Shown one piece after another: positions 41,925 through 48,389 of a stretch of 64,000 nt of DNA. This DNA comes from DASQMT01 sp963827335. Lineage in GTDB: Bacteria > Actinomycetota > Thermoleophilia > Solirubrobacterales > Solirubrobacteraceae. How positions within the stretch are numbered: position 1 is the first letter of the stretch; every line of letters starts with the position of its first letter. The notes below the pieces were generated by a model, which was given only the letters and a program-made list of their open reading frames with translations, had not been told where the DNA came from and did no database searches. Made by a program: the position numbers and the translations under genes. The DNA is taken from assembly GCA_963827335.1 (NCBI GenBank), contig CAWHAP010000008.1:1-64000 (forward strand), given 5' to 3'.

Positions 41925-43215
41925 GCAGCGCGGCGTCGAAGAAGCCGACGATCCGGCGCTCGTAGGCCGCGGGCTGGTCGCGGCTTCCCGAGGCGTGGCC
42001 GGCGCCGTCGATCCGCCACAGCTGCGAGCCGGGCGCGCGACGGTGGAACTCGGGGTTGAGCTCGACCTCGCCGCCCTGGCCCGTGGGGGAGTACATGAGC
42101 AGCAGCGGGGCCGGGGCCACGTCGGCCACGAGATCGACCAGGTTCGGCGGCGGCGTGCGGTTGGTGAAGACGGCGGACGCCACGGTCGACGCCGCCTTGA
42201 ACGGCAGGATGAGCAGCTTGTCGCCCACCGGTGCGGGCAGGGCGGCGATCTCGCGCACCGAGCGGATGCCGGCGCCCTCCGAGGCGACGGCCGCGAGGCC
42301 GCCGTGCTCGGCCGCGGTCTCGATCATCAGCTCGCCGCCGACGGACAGGCCGAGCCCGCCGATCCGGCCGGGGTCGACGTCGGGCCGCGCCTTCAGGTAC
42401 GCGATCGCGGCCTGCAGGTCGCGGTCGCCGCCCCAGCCCCAGCCGTTGGGGTCGCCGTCGCTCTCGCCCTCGCCGCGGCGGTCGAAGAGCAGCACGCCGT
42501 AGCCGTGGCGGATGAGCATGCGCGCCGACGCCTGCGGGCCCTTGCGGCCCGGGAAGGCGATCACGGCGGCGCCGTTGCGCGAGGGCACGTACCAGCCGTG
42601 CAGCTCGAGCCCGTCGCTCGTGGTGAGTCGGACGTCCTCGTGCGGGGCGCCGAGGTCGGCCGCGGGCACCAGGGCCCGCGCCGTGTGCGTGTCGACGTAC
42701 TCCATGCCGACCGGCAGGACGAAGAAGGCGAACGTGAGCACGCCGGCGGCGGCGTACAGCGTCCGGCGGGCGGCGCGGCGGCGCAGGCTGCCGTCCGTCC
42801 GGCGGGTGCGCCAGAGCGTGACGGCTCCGGCGCCGAGCAGCAGGGGCGCGGCGGCCAGCGCGAGCAGGCCGGTGTAGTCGTCGCCCGAGAGGCCGGTCTC
42901 GTTGCCGTAGTAGAAGGCCTCGCCGCCCGCCGCGAAGGCGAGCGCGCCGAGCGCCAGGGCGAGCGCGCCGCGGCGGCCGCCGCTCAGGCGCGTGTAGGCC
43001 CACGCGGCGAGCGCGAGCAGCGCGAGCGGCACGAGCCCGGAGACGAGATGATCGCCCGCGGAAGTGCCCGGCTGCGGCTGCAGGAACGCGTCGTCGATCA
43101 CGTGCAGCGCGATCGCGCCGGCGCCGAGCCGGAACACCGGGACGCGGCGGGCGAGCGCGCCGGCGCGGGTCCGGAGGGGCAGCGGGGCGGGGAGGACGGC
43201 GGCAGTGGAGGTCAT
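41917..43215 (-). CDS. Membrane-anchored alpha/beta hydrolase
   Basis: 432 residues. Residues 25-190 hold about five hydrophobic helices, and the rest is a serine-hydrolase domain. The nucleophile elbow is GLSVGGE near 295, FPGRKGPQASARML forms the oxyanion side, and the His is in GAGHASGSRDQ. The fold is close to S9/CocE-like peptidases, but fusion to a multi-helix N-terminal module is less usual. The substrate is unknown; the hydrolase domain is probably cytoplasmic or at the membrane face. Confidence 0.82.
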   Translation of the reverse strand: MTSTAAVLPAPLPLRTRAGALARRVPVFRLGAGAIALHVIDDAFLQPQPGTSAGDHLVSGLVPLALLALAAWAYTRLSGGRRGALALALGALAFAAGGEAFYYGNETGLSGDDYTGLLALAAAPLLLGAGAVTLWRTRRTDGSLRRRAARRTLYAAAGVLTFAFFVLPVGMEYVDTHTARALVPAADLGAPHEDVRLTTSDGLELHGWYVPSRNGAAVIAFPGRKGPQASARMLIRHGYGVLLFDRRGEGESDGDPNGWGWGGDRDLQAAIAYLKARPDVDPGRIGGLGLSVGGELMIETAAEHGGLAAVASEGAGIRSVREIAALPAPVGDKLLILPFKAASTVASAVFTNRTPPPNLVDLVADVAPAPLLLMYSPTGQGGEVELNPEFHRRAPGSQLWRIDGAGHASGSRDQPAAYERRIVGFFDAALLR

Positions 43216-43332
43216 CGACGCACACGGTCCCAGGCGGGGCCGCGCCGTCCCAGGGAGCTCCCCGGCGTCCGGCCGGGAGCGGCCCGGTCGCCCGCGTCCC
43301 GGGCCACCGGCGGGCCCGGGGTGCGGGTGGCG

Positions 43333-44241
43333 CTACCCGACCTGGACGAGCGCGACGCCGGCGAGGAGGACCGCGACGCCCGCGAGCCTCCGGGTGGTGA
43401 TCGGCCGCCGCGGCAGGCGCAGCAGCCCGTGGCGGTCGACCAGCACGGAGGCGATCTGCTGGCCCGCGACGGTGAGCCCGATGGTCGGCGCGGCTCCGAT
43501 CTCCGGCAGGAGCAGGAAGACCGACGTCACGTAGGTCGCGCCGACCGCGCCGCCGAGCCAGCCCCACCAGGGCAGGCCGCGCAGCGGCCCGAGCCGCGGG
43601 CGCGGGGTGGACCGGAGCGAGAGGGCGACGGCGAGGACGAGGGCCATCGCGGCCGTGGCGACGAGGAAGGACACGAGCGCGGCGACGGCCGGCGCGTCGA
43701 CGTCGGCGCGCAGCCGGGCGTTGAGGGCGCCCTGGACCGGGAGCGCGGCGCCGGCGGCGAGGCCGAGCGAGAGCCATGCGCCGCGGGCGGGCAGCGCGCT
43801 CCGGGCGCCGGCGATCAGCCAGGCGCCCGCCACGACCGCGGCGCCGCCGAGCCCTGCGGCGGCCGTGAACGGCTCCTGCGCGACCCCGAGCCAGCCGAGG
43901 CCGTCCAGCAGCAGCGAGGCGAGCATCTGACCGGCGATGAACAGCGCGACGGCGACGAGCGCGCCGACGCGGGGGAACAGCAGGATCCCGGCGGTGATGT
44001 ACAGCGCGCTCCCGAGACCGCCCAGGAGCGCCCACGGGGGCGCGTCGTCGGCGAGCGCGAGCGCGCCGAGCGAGCCGCCGGCCGTCGCGAGGACCAGCAG
44101 CAGCGCGGCACCGATCCCGAGCTGCAGCGTCGAGGCGCCGAACGGGCTCGTCATCGCGCCGGCGAGCTGCACGTTGGCGGCGCCCTGCACGGCGAGCAGC
44201 CCGCCGACGAGCAGGAGGAAGGGCAGCGCGATGATCTCCAT
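43333..44241 (-). CDS. DMT-superfamily transporter (DUF606/YdcZ type)
   Basis: 302 residues, about ten transmembrane helices in two inverted halves. Both halves carry the DMT_YdcZ repeats: VQGAANVQLAGAMTSPFGAS in the first, ALPVQGALNARLRADVDAPA in the second. AGGAG lies 9 nt before the ATG. It is divergent from a TetR gene across two palindromes, so it is almost certainly the regulated target. The substrate is unknown; small-molecule efflux is likely. Confidence 0.88.
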   Translation of the reverse strand: MEIIALPFLLLVGGLLAVQGAANVQLAGAMTSPFGASTLQLGIGAALLLVLATAGGSLGALALADDAPPWALLGGLGSALYITAGILLFPRVGALVAVALFIAGQMLASLLLDGLGWLGVAQEPFTAAAGLGGAAVVAGAWLIAGARSALPARGAWLSLGLAAGAALPVQGALNARLRADVDAPAVAALVSFLVATAAMALVLAVALSLRSTPRPRLGPLRGLPWWGWLGGAVGATYVTSVFLLLPEIGAAPTIGLTVAGQQIASVLVDRHGLLRLPRRPITTRRLAGVAVLLAGVALVQVG

Positions 44242-44253
44242 GTGGACTCCTAA

Positions 44254-44270
44254 GTGGACGGTGCGTCCAC
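44254..44270. promoter_or_regulatory. TetR operator palindrome 1
   Basis: GTGGACG-GTG-CGTCCAC, a perfect 7-3-7 palindrome 13 bp upstream of the transporter start codon. The core GGACGnTGCGTCC is shared with the second palindrome. Confidence 0.72.
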
Positions 44271-44282
44271 ATATTGGAGCAC

Positions 44283-44303
44283 AACCGGACGTTGCGTCCG
44301 GTT
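44283..44303. promoter_or_regulatory. TetR operator palindrome 2
   Basis: A perfect 9-3-9 palindrome with core CGGACG-TTG-CGTCCG. Its centre is 31 bp (about three helical turns) from that of palindrome 1. It lies just upstream of the TetR -10 box, so binding would block both promoters. Confidence 0.72.
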
Positions 44304-44307
44304 CGGC

Positions 44308-44313
44308 TACCCT
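44308..44313 (+). promoter_or_regulatory. -10 box of the TetR gene
   Basis: TACCCT, 7 nt before the GTG at 44321; leaderless layout immediately after operator palindrome 2. Confidence 0.45.
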
Positions 44314-44320
44314 GTGTCCC

Positions 44321-44872
44321 GTGCCCGAGCGAGCCGACGCCGCGCGCAACCGCGCGCGCATCCTCGAGGCGGCCGCGCCGCTCTTCGCGGAGGCCGCCGG
44401 CCGCCCGCTGACCATGGCGGCGGTCGCCGCCGCGGCGGGGGTCGGCAAGGCGACGCTGTACCGCCGCTACCCGGACGTCGCCTCGATCGCGGTCGCGCTG
44501 CTCGACGAGCACGAGCGGGAGCTGCAGGACCGGCTGCTGCGCGGGCCGCCGCCGCTCGGCCCGGGCGCCCCGCCGGGCGAGCGGCTGGCGGCCTTCTACG
44601 CGGCGATGATCGCGCTGCTCGAGGCGCACGGCCACCTCGCGCTCGCCGCCGAGACGGGTGCGCGCCGCTACGAGACGGGGGCGTACGCGGCGTGGGCGGT
44701 CCATGTGGGCACGCTGGTGGAGGCGGCGGGGCTGCCGCCGTCGCCGGCCCTCGTCTGCGCCCTGCTCGCCCCGCTGGCGGTCGAGGTGCACGCCCACCAG
44801 CGCGCGGCGGGACGCTCTCCGGACGAGATCGCCGCGGCGCTGGCGGTGGTGGCGCGGGGGGTGCTCGGCTGA
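44321..44872 (+). CDS. TetR-family repressor of the DMT transporter
   Basis: 183 residues from the GTG at 44321. The DNA-binding domain covers residues 5-55 with the helix-turn-helix TMAAVAAAAGVGKATLYRRY. The ligand-binding C-terminal domain is of the SBP-like subgroup (AFYAAMIALLEAHGHLALA). Divergent orientation and twin palindromes indicate autoregulation and repression of the transporter. The inducer is unknown. Confidence 0.88.
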   Translation: MPERADAARNRARILEAAAPLFAEAAGRPLTMAAVAAAAGVGKATLYRRYPDVASIAVALLDEHERELQDRLLRGPPPLGPGAPPGERLAAFYAAMIALLEAHGHLALAAETGARRYETGAYAAWAVHVGTLVEAAGLPPSPALVCALLAPLAVEVHAHQRAAGRSPDEIAAALAVVARGVLG

Positions 44873-45144
44873 TCCCGCCGGCGGGTGTGGCGCGGGCGCA
44901 GTCGGCTGACCGGCGCGGGCGAACACCCGCATTGAGGGGAGCGCGGGGGTGGGTGGCGTGCAGTTCGCTGCACCGACGGCTCGCAGCTCCGCCGCGTGCA
45001 GCGAAACGAACCGTATGCGGGCATTTCTCGCAATCCTCCCGCGCGCCGCGGGCGGATGCAGCGAGATGCGCGCCCCACCGCCACCCGCGCCGCCCTACAA
45101 GCGGGTGTTGACGTTCGCCTGCGCCGGCGCGGCCGGCGTCCGCG
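44873..45144. other. Non-coding region with head element and phased inverted repeats (array 1)
   Basis: 272 bp between the TetR and the convergent methyltransferase gene. It contains a hairpin (GCGGG/CCCGC, 44915-44930) followed by ATTGAGGGGAG (44931-44941). Next is a perfect inverted repeat TTCGCTGCA (44964-44972) with N24 and TGCAGCGAA (44997-45005). A second, decayed repeat follows: TCTCGCA (45026-45032), N24, TGCAGCGAGA (45057-45066). TGCAGCGA recurs at exactly 60 bp. No credible ORF is present. Similar architecture occurs at 46180-46431. Confidence 0.6.
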
Positions 45145-46086
45145 CTACGCCGACCAGGCCGCGCCGACCGCGGTGACGTGGCGCACGTCGGTGCCGCAGC
45201 AGCCGCCGAGCACGCGCACGTTGCGCAGCCGGGGGCGGAGCTCGGCGTAGTCGGCGCCGAGCGCGGCGGGATCGCCCTCGTCGAGCTCCTCGGCCGCGTC
45301 GAGCTCGGCGTGGCTCTTCGCCGAGGCGTTCGCGCGCAGCCCGCCGATGCGGTCGAGCCACGCGCCGCCCCGCTCGAGCGTCCCGGCGAAGTGCGACGGG
45401 TGCGCGCAGTTGACCATGAAGTACGCCGGGTAGCCGAGCGTCTCGGCGTCGACCTGCTCGATCGCCTCGTGCAGCTCGGTGCCGTCGGGGAGCCGCCCGT
45501 CGGTCTCGACGGTGAAGGAGATGACGGCCGGGATGCCGGCGGCGGCCGCGGCGCGCGCGATGCCGATCGCCTCGTCGGGGTAGGTCATGGTCACCGCGGC
45601 GACGAGGTCGGCCCCGCCGTCGGCGAGCGCCCGCACCTGCAGCCCGTGGTAGGCCTCGGCCTCGGCGGCGGTCATGCGCACGTCGGCGCGGTAGCCGTCG
45701 CCGCGCGGGCCGATCGCGCCGCTGATGAGGATCGGGCCGGGGGCCTCGCCCGCCGCGTCGCGCAGCTCCCGGGCGAAGGCGACGGCGTCGCGGTTGACGC
45801 GCGCGACGGCCTCCTCGTCGTAGCCGAGCCCGGCCGCCCAATCGGGGTTGGCGCGCCAGGTGGCGGTGTCGAGCAGGAAGCCGGCGCCCTGCTCGCGCGC
45901 GGCGGCGAGGTAGTCCGCGAAGTAGGCGCGCAGCGCGGCGCGGCCCGCCTCGTCGTCGAGCAGGGTGAACGCGGCGAAGTCGGGGAGCTCGATCCCCTGG
46001 TGGAAGATCAGGCTGGTCTCCAGGCCGCCGTCCGTGAGGAACAGGCGGTCGCCGGCGAGCTGGGGGAGTGCTTGGGTCATGCGCAT
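45145..46086 (-). CDS. Homocysteine S-methyltransferase
   Basis: 313 residues (or 311 from the second ATG at 46080). It opens LFLTDGGLETSLIFHQGIEL, the homocysteine-binding S-methyltransferase domain. The zinc ligands are Cys in MVNCAHPSHF (near 225) and the pair in LGGCCGTD (near 295). It would transfer a methyl group, from S-methylmethionine or a related donor, to homocysteine to form methionine. It stands alone between two structured non-coding regions that share a head element, which may be regulatory for it. Confidence 0.9.
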   Translation of the reverse strand: MRMTQALPQLAGDRLFLTDGGLETSLIFHQGIELPDFAAFTLLDDEAGRAALRAYFADYLAAAREQGAGFLLDTATWRANPDWAAGLGYDEEAVARVNRDAVAFARELRDAAGEAPGPILISGAIGPRGDGYRADVRMTAAEAEAYHGLQVRALADGGADLVAAVTMTYPDEAIGIARAAAAAGIPAVISFTVETDGRLPDGTELHEAIEQVDAETLGYPAYFMVNCAHPSHFAGTLERGGAWLDRIGGLRANASAKSHAELDAAEELDEGDPAALGADYAELRPRLRNVRVLGGCCGTDVRHVTAVGAAWSA

Positions 46087-46137
46087 CAGACTGGACCTTC
46101 GCAGGGATCATTCCCGACACGCCGTCGTCGTGCGAGT

Positions 46138-46159
46138 CGGCGCCGTGGCGACGGCGCCG
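46138..46159 (-). promoter_or_regulatory. Strong hairpin upstream of the homocysteine methyltransferase
   Basis: A 9-bp perfect stem (CGGCGCCGT/ACGGCGCCG) with a GGCG loop, 52-73 nt upstream of the start. A further stem (CACG/CGTG, 46117-46131) lies closer to the gene. Possible leader structure of its mRNA; it matches no riboswitch class I know. Confidence 0.4.
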
Positions 46160-46179
46160 TTCGCCCGGTTCGTCGAGCG

Positions 46180-46203
46180 CCCGGACACCGGGCATTGAGG
46201 GGA
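46180..46203. repeat. Head element: hairpin plus ATTGAGGGGAG (copy 2)
   Basis: GCCCGG-ACA-CCGGGC is followed directly by ATTGAGGGGAG. Copy 1 (44915-44941) has the same tail after a hairpin of different sequence (GCGGG/CCCGC). It is REP-like: a conserved short tag beside a palindrome. Confidence 0.55.
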
Positions 46204-46260
46204 GGGGAGTGGTTTGCGGCGTTCCTTCGGGCCCGCGGTCGTCGGTGGCGCACGGGCCTG

Positions 46261-46440
46261 CGGTCGACAACGTCGAAATCTGCCTGCCGGCCCGCGCCCG
46301 CTCGACGTCTGCCACCTATACGGTGGTCAACGTCGAGCGCCGGCGCTCGACGGCGAGGAACTCGACGTTGCGCGGGATATACGCGCACAACGTCGCGCGG
46401 CCTCCAGTCCCTCGCGCGGGATGCGACGTTTTGCGGCCCG
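46261..46440. repeat. Three 60-bp units of inverted CAACGTCGA repeats
   Basis: Forward arms AACGTCGA/AACGTCGC start at 46269, 46329 and 46389, exactly 60 bp apart. Inverted arms with CGACGT start at 46303, 46363 and 46424, 60 and 61 bp apart. In unit 2 the arms CAACGTCGAG and CTCGACGTTG match perfectly, and a further perfect 22-bp palindrome lies at 46331-46352. The intervening sequence is not conserved. Confidence 0.65.
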
Positions 46441-46529
46441 TGGAAGCACCGCTCCCCCTGACCCGCCGCTCGATGCCCGCCGTTGACGTGCGCCGGGGCC
46501 GCCGCTCGCGCGACACGGCAAGCGCCACA

Positions 46530-46563
46530 TACCTTGCGAGTACGCACCCGTACCCATAAGGTA
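46530..46563 (+). promoter_or_regulatory. Promoter and candidate operator of the TetR gene at 46572
   Basis: The arms TACCTT (46530-46535) and AAGGTA (46558-46563) flank GTACGCACCCGTAC. TAAGGT (46557-46562) serves as -10, 9 nt from the GTG. Overlap of the inverted repeat with the -10 suggests autorepression. Confidence 0.45.
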
Positions 46564-46571
46564 CGCGCACC

Positions 46572-47222
46572 GTGGGAGCCAGCCTCGTCGCCGCCCACCC
46601 CTCCGTCGCGCCGCATCTCGACGACGCCCGCGCCGGCGCCCAGCGCGCGCGGCTGCTCGAGGGCATGACGCAGGCGGTCGCCGAGAAGGGCTACGCCGAC
46701 GCCACGGTCACCGACGCGGTGCGCGCCGCCCGCGTCTCGCGCGGCACGTTCTACGCGCTCTTCGCCTCCAAGGAGGCCTGCTTCCTGGAGGCCTACCGCC
46801 ACGGTGTCGAGGTGCTCGAGCAGCGGATCGACGACGCGCTGCGCGACACCGAGGGCGACTGGCGCGCCAAGCTGCGCGCCGGCCTGGGCGCGTATCTCGC
46901 GTGCCTCGCCGACGAGCCCGCGTTCATGCGCACCTGGATGATCGAGATCCACGCCGCCGGCCCGGCCGCCCAGGCCGCGCGCGACGCGACGCTGCGCCGC
47001 TTCGCCGACCGCTACCGCGCGACGTTCTCGGGCTCCGGGGCCCCGGCGCTGCCGTCCGACGACGCGCTCTTCGTGCTCGCCGCGGGCGTCGACCAGCTCG
47101 TCTGCGCCCGGCTGCGCGCCGGGGGCGTCGAGGACGGCCTGATCGAGACCCTGCTGTCCTGCGCGGTCGCCCAGCTCGCGGGCGCCGCCGCCACCGAGGG
47201 AGGAGCGCCCGCATGGACCTGA
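46572..47222 (+). CDS. TetR-family regulator of the acyl-CoA dehydrogenase operon
   Basis: 216 residues from a GTG. The helix-turn-helix reads TVTDAVRAARVSRGTFYALF, near residues 47-66. The C-terminal domain has AFMRTWMIEIHAAGPAAQ, a TetR_C subgroup often paired with fatty-acid or steroid catabolic genes. It overlaps the next gene by ten bases and is thus co-transcribed with two acyl-CoA dehydrogenases. A CoA thioester inducer is a reasonable guess. Confidence 0.87.
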   Translation: MGASLVAAHPSVAPHLDDARAGAQRARLLEGMTQAVAEKGYADATVTDAVRAARVSRGTFYALFASKEACFLEAYRHGVEVLEQRIDDALRDTEGDWRAKLRAGLGAYLACLADEPAFMRTWMIEIHAAGPAAQAARDATLRRFADRYRATFSGSGAPALPSDDALFVLAAGVDQLVCARLRAGGVEDGLIETLLSCAVAQLAGAAATEGGAPAWT

Positions 47223-48388
47223 CGTTCGACGAGCGCGAGACCGCGTTCCGCGACGAGCTCCGCGCCTGGTTCGCGGCGAACGACCCCGGCCCGGAGCCGC
47301 AGGACGCGGAGGACCTCCACTACGCCTGGCGGCGCGACTTCCAGCGCCGCCTCTACGAGGCCGGCTGGGCCGCCCCGCACTGGCCCGTCCAGTACGGCGG
47401 CCGCGGGGCCACGCTGACCCAGTCCGCGATCTACTTCGAGGAGCTCGGCCGCGCCCGCGCGCCGCTCCCCGCCAACGTGCTCGGCATCCTCCTCGGCGGC
47501 CCGACGCTCATGTCGTGGGGGACGGAGGCGCAGAAGGACCGCTTCCTGGACCCGATCCTCTCCGGCGAGGAGATCTGGTGCCAGGGGTTCTCCGAGCCGG
47601 AGGCGGGCTCCGACCTCGCGGCGCTCAAGACGCGCGCCGTGCGCGATACCCGCTCTTCGCCTTCGGCGGCAAGGGGCACAGGTGGCGACGACTGGGTGGT
47701 GACGGGTCAGAAGGTGTGGACGAGCGGGGCGCAGTACGCGCGCTGGTGCATGCTCGTGGCCCGCACCGACGCCGACGCCCCCAGGCACAAGGGCCTGACC
47801 TACTTCCTGATGGACATGGACCAGCCCGGGATCCAGGTGCGCCCGCTGCGCCAGATCACCGGCGAGTCCGAGTTCAACGAGCTGTTCATCGAGGGCGCGC
47901 GGATCCCGGACGAGCACGTGATCGGGGGCGTCGGCAACGGCTGGAAGGTCGCGCTGACGACGCTCATGAACGAGCGCGCCGGGCTCGCCTTCTTCCTCCA
48001 GATCCGCCTGCGGCGGCTGCTCGACGACCTGATCGGCGAGGCCGCGGCGCGCGGGCTGCTCGACGACGACGTCGTCGCGGACCGCCTCGGCGACCTGCAC
48101 GTCCGCACCGAGCTCCTCCGGCTGACGGCGTACCGCGGCCTGACCGCGATCGAGAAGTACGGCCAGCCGGGCCCGGAGGGCTCGCTGACCAAGTGGATGT
48201 GGTCCGACGCGAACCAGGCGCTGACCGAGCTCGCCGCCGACCTGCTCGGACCGGAGGCGCTCGTCGCGGGCTCGCGCTGGGGCTACGAGCTGCTGCGCGC
48301 GCGCGGGAACTCGATCGAGGGCGGCACGACCGAGATCCTCAAGAACATCGTCGCCGAGCGCGTGCTCGGCCTGCCCCGGGTGCGCTGA
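47213..48388 (+). CDS. Acyl-CoA dehydrogenase (heteromer subunit 1)
   Basis: 391 residues, GGGAGGAG before the ATG. It has an N-terminal helical domain, then the FAD/substrate segment WCQGFSEPEAGSDLAALKTR, then the C-terminal domain with RARGNSIEGGTTEILKNIVA. It resembles FadE subunits of alpha2beta2 enzymes such as those acting on steroid side chains. Residues ~146-157 (TRSSPSAARGTG) are an in-frame insertion just before DDWVVTGQKVWTS, coded by a hairpin element with TCT, CCT and ACA codons unusual here. It may form a surface loop. Confidence 0.9.
   Translation: MDLTFDERETAFRDELRAWFAANDPGPEPQDAEDLHYAWRRDFQRRLYEAGWAAPHWPVQYGGRGATLTQSAIYFEELGRARAPLPANVLGILLGGPTLMSWGTEAQKDRFLDPILSGEEIWCQGFSEPEAGSDLAALKTRAVRDTRSSPSAARGTGGDDWVVTGQKVWTSGAQYARWCMLVARTDADAPRHKGLTYFLMDMDQPGIQVRPLRQITGESEFNELFIEGARIPDEHVIGGVGNGWKVALTTLMNERAGLAFFLQIRLRRLLDDLIGEAAARGLLDDDVVADRLGDLHVRTELLRLTAYRGLTAIEKYGQPGPEGSLTKWMWSDANQALTELAADLLGPEALVAGSRWGYELLRARGNSIEGGTTEILKNIVAERVLGLPRVR
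47644..47683 (+). repeat. In-frame hairpin element, copy B
   Basis: The borders CGATACCCG and GGGCACAGG match copy A (7655-7688). The inside differs, but again forms a stem with a TTC loop: CGCC at 47658-47661 and GGCG at 47665-47668, extended by CTT/AAG. Translated in the same frame as copy A (x-T-R ... G-T-G). Confidence 0.55.
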
Positions 48389-48389
48389 C

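Larger units (their letters stand above)
46087..46571. other. 485-bp non-coding region with 60-bp phased inverted-repeat array (array 2)
   Basis: Left to right it holds: leader hairpins of the minus-strand methyltransferase (46112-46159), the head hairpin with ATTGAGGGGAG (46180-46203), three 60-bp units (46261-46440) each containing CAACGTCG and an inverted CGACGT, and the TetR promoter at 46557. The small ORFs across it are not credible: they cross inverted repeats and lack family features. Confidence 0.6.

Noticed and set aside
43331..43339. A third copy of the in-frame hairpin element, suggested by CGCTACCCG at the end of the DMT gene
   Set aside because: No GGGCACAGG border and no TTC-loop hairpin follow; the bases are the normal end of the gene.
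44949..45176. Small plus-strand frames inside array 1
   Set aside because: They cross the phased inverted repeats, lack promoters at sensible spacing, and show no family resemblance.
46261..46440. CRISPR array
   Set aside because: Repeats are only 8-10 bp, alternate in orientation, and there are three units; no cas genes nearby.
46068..46559. Small frames across the array at 46261-46440
   Set aside because: Coding on either strand would have to accommodate the inverted repeats; no ribosome-binding site or conserved residues. Treated as non-coding.
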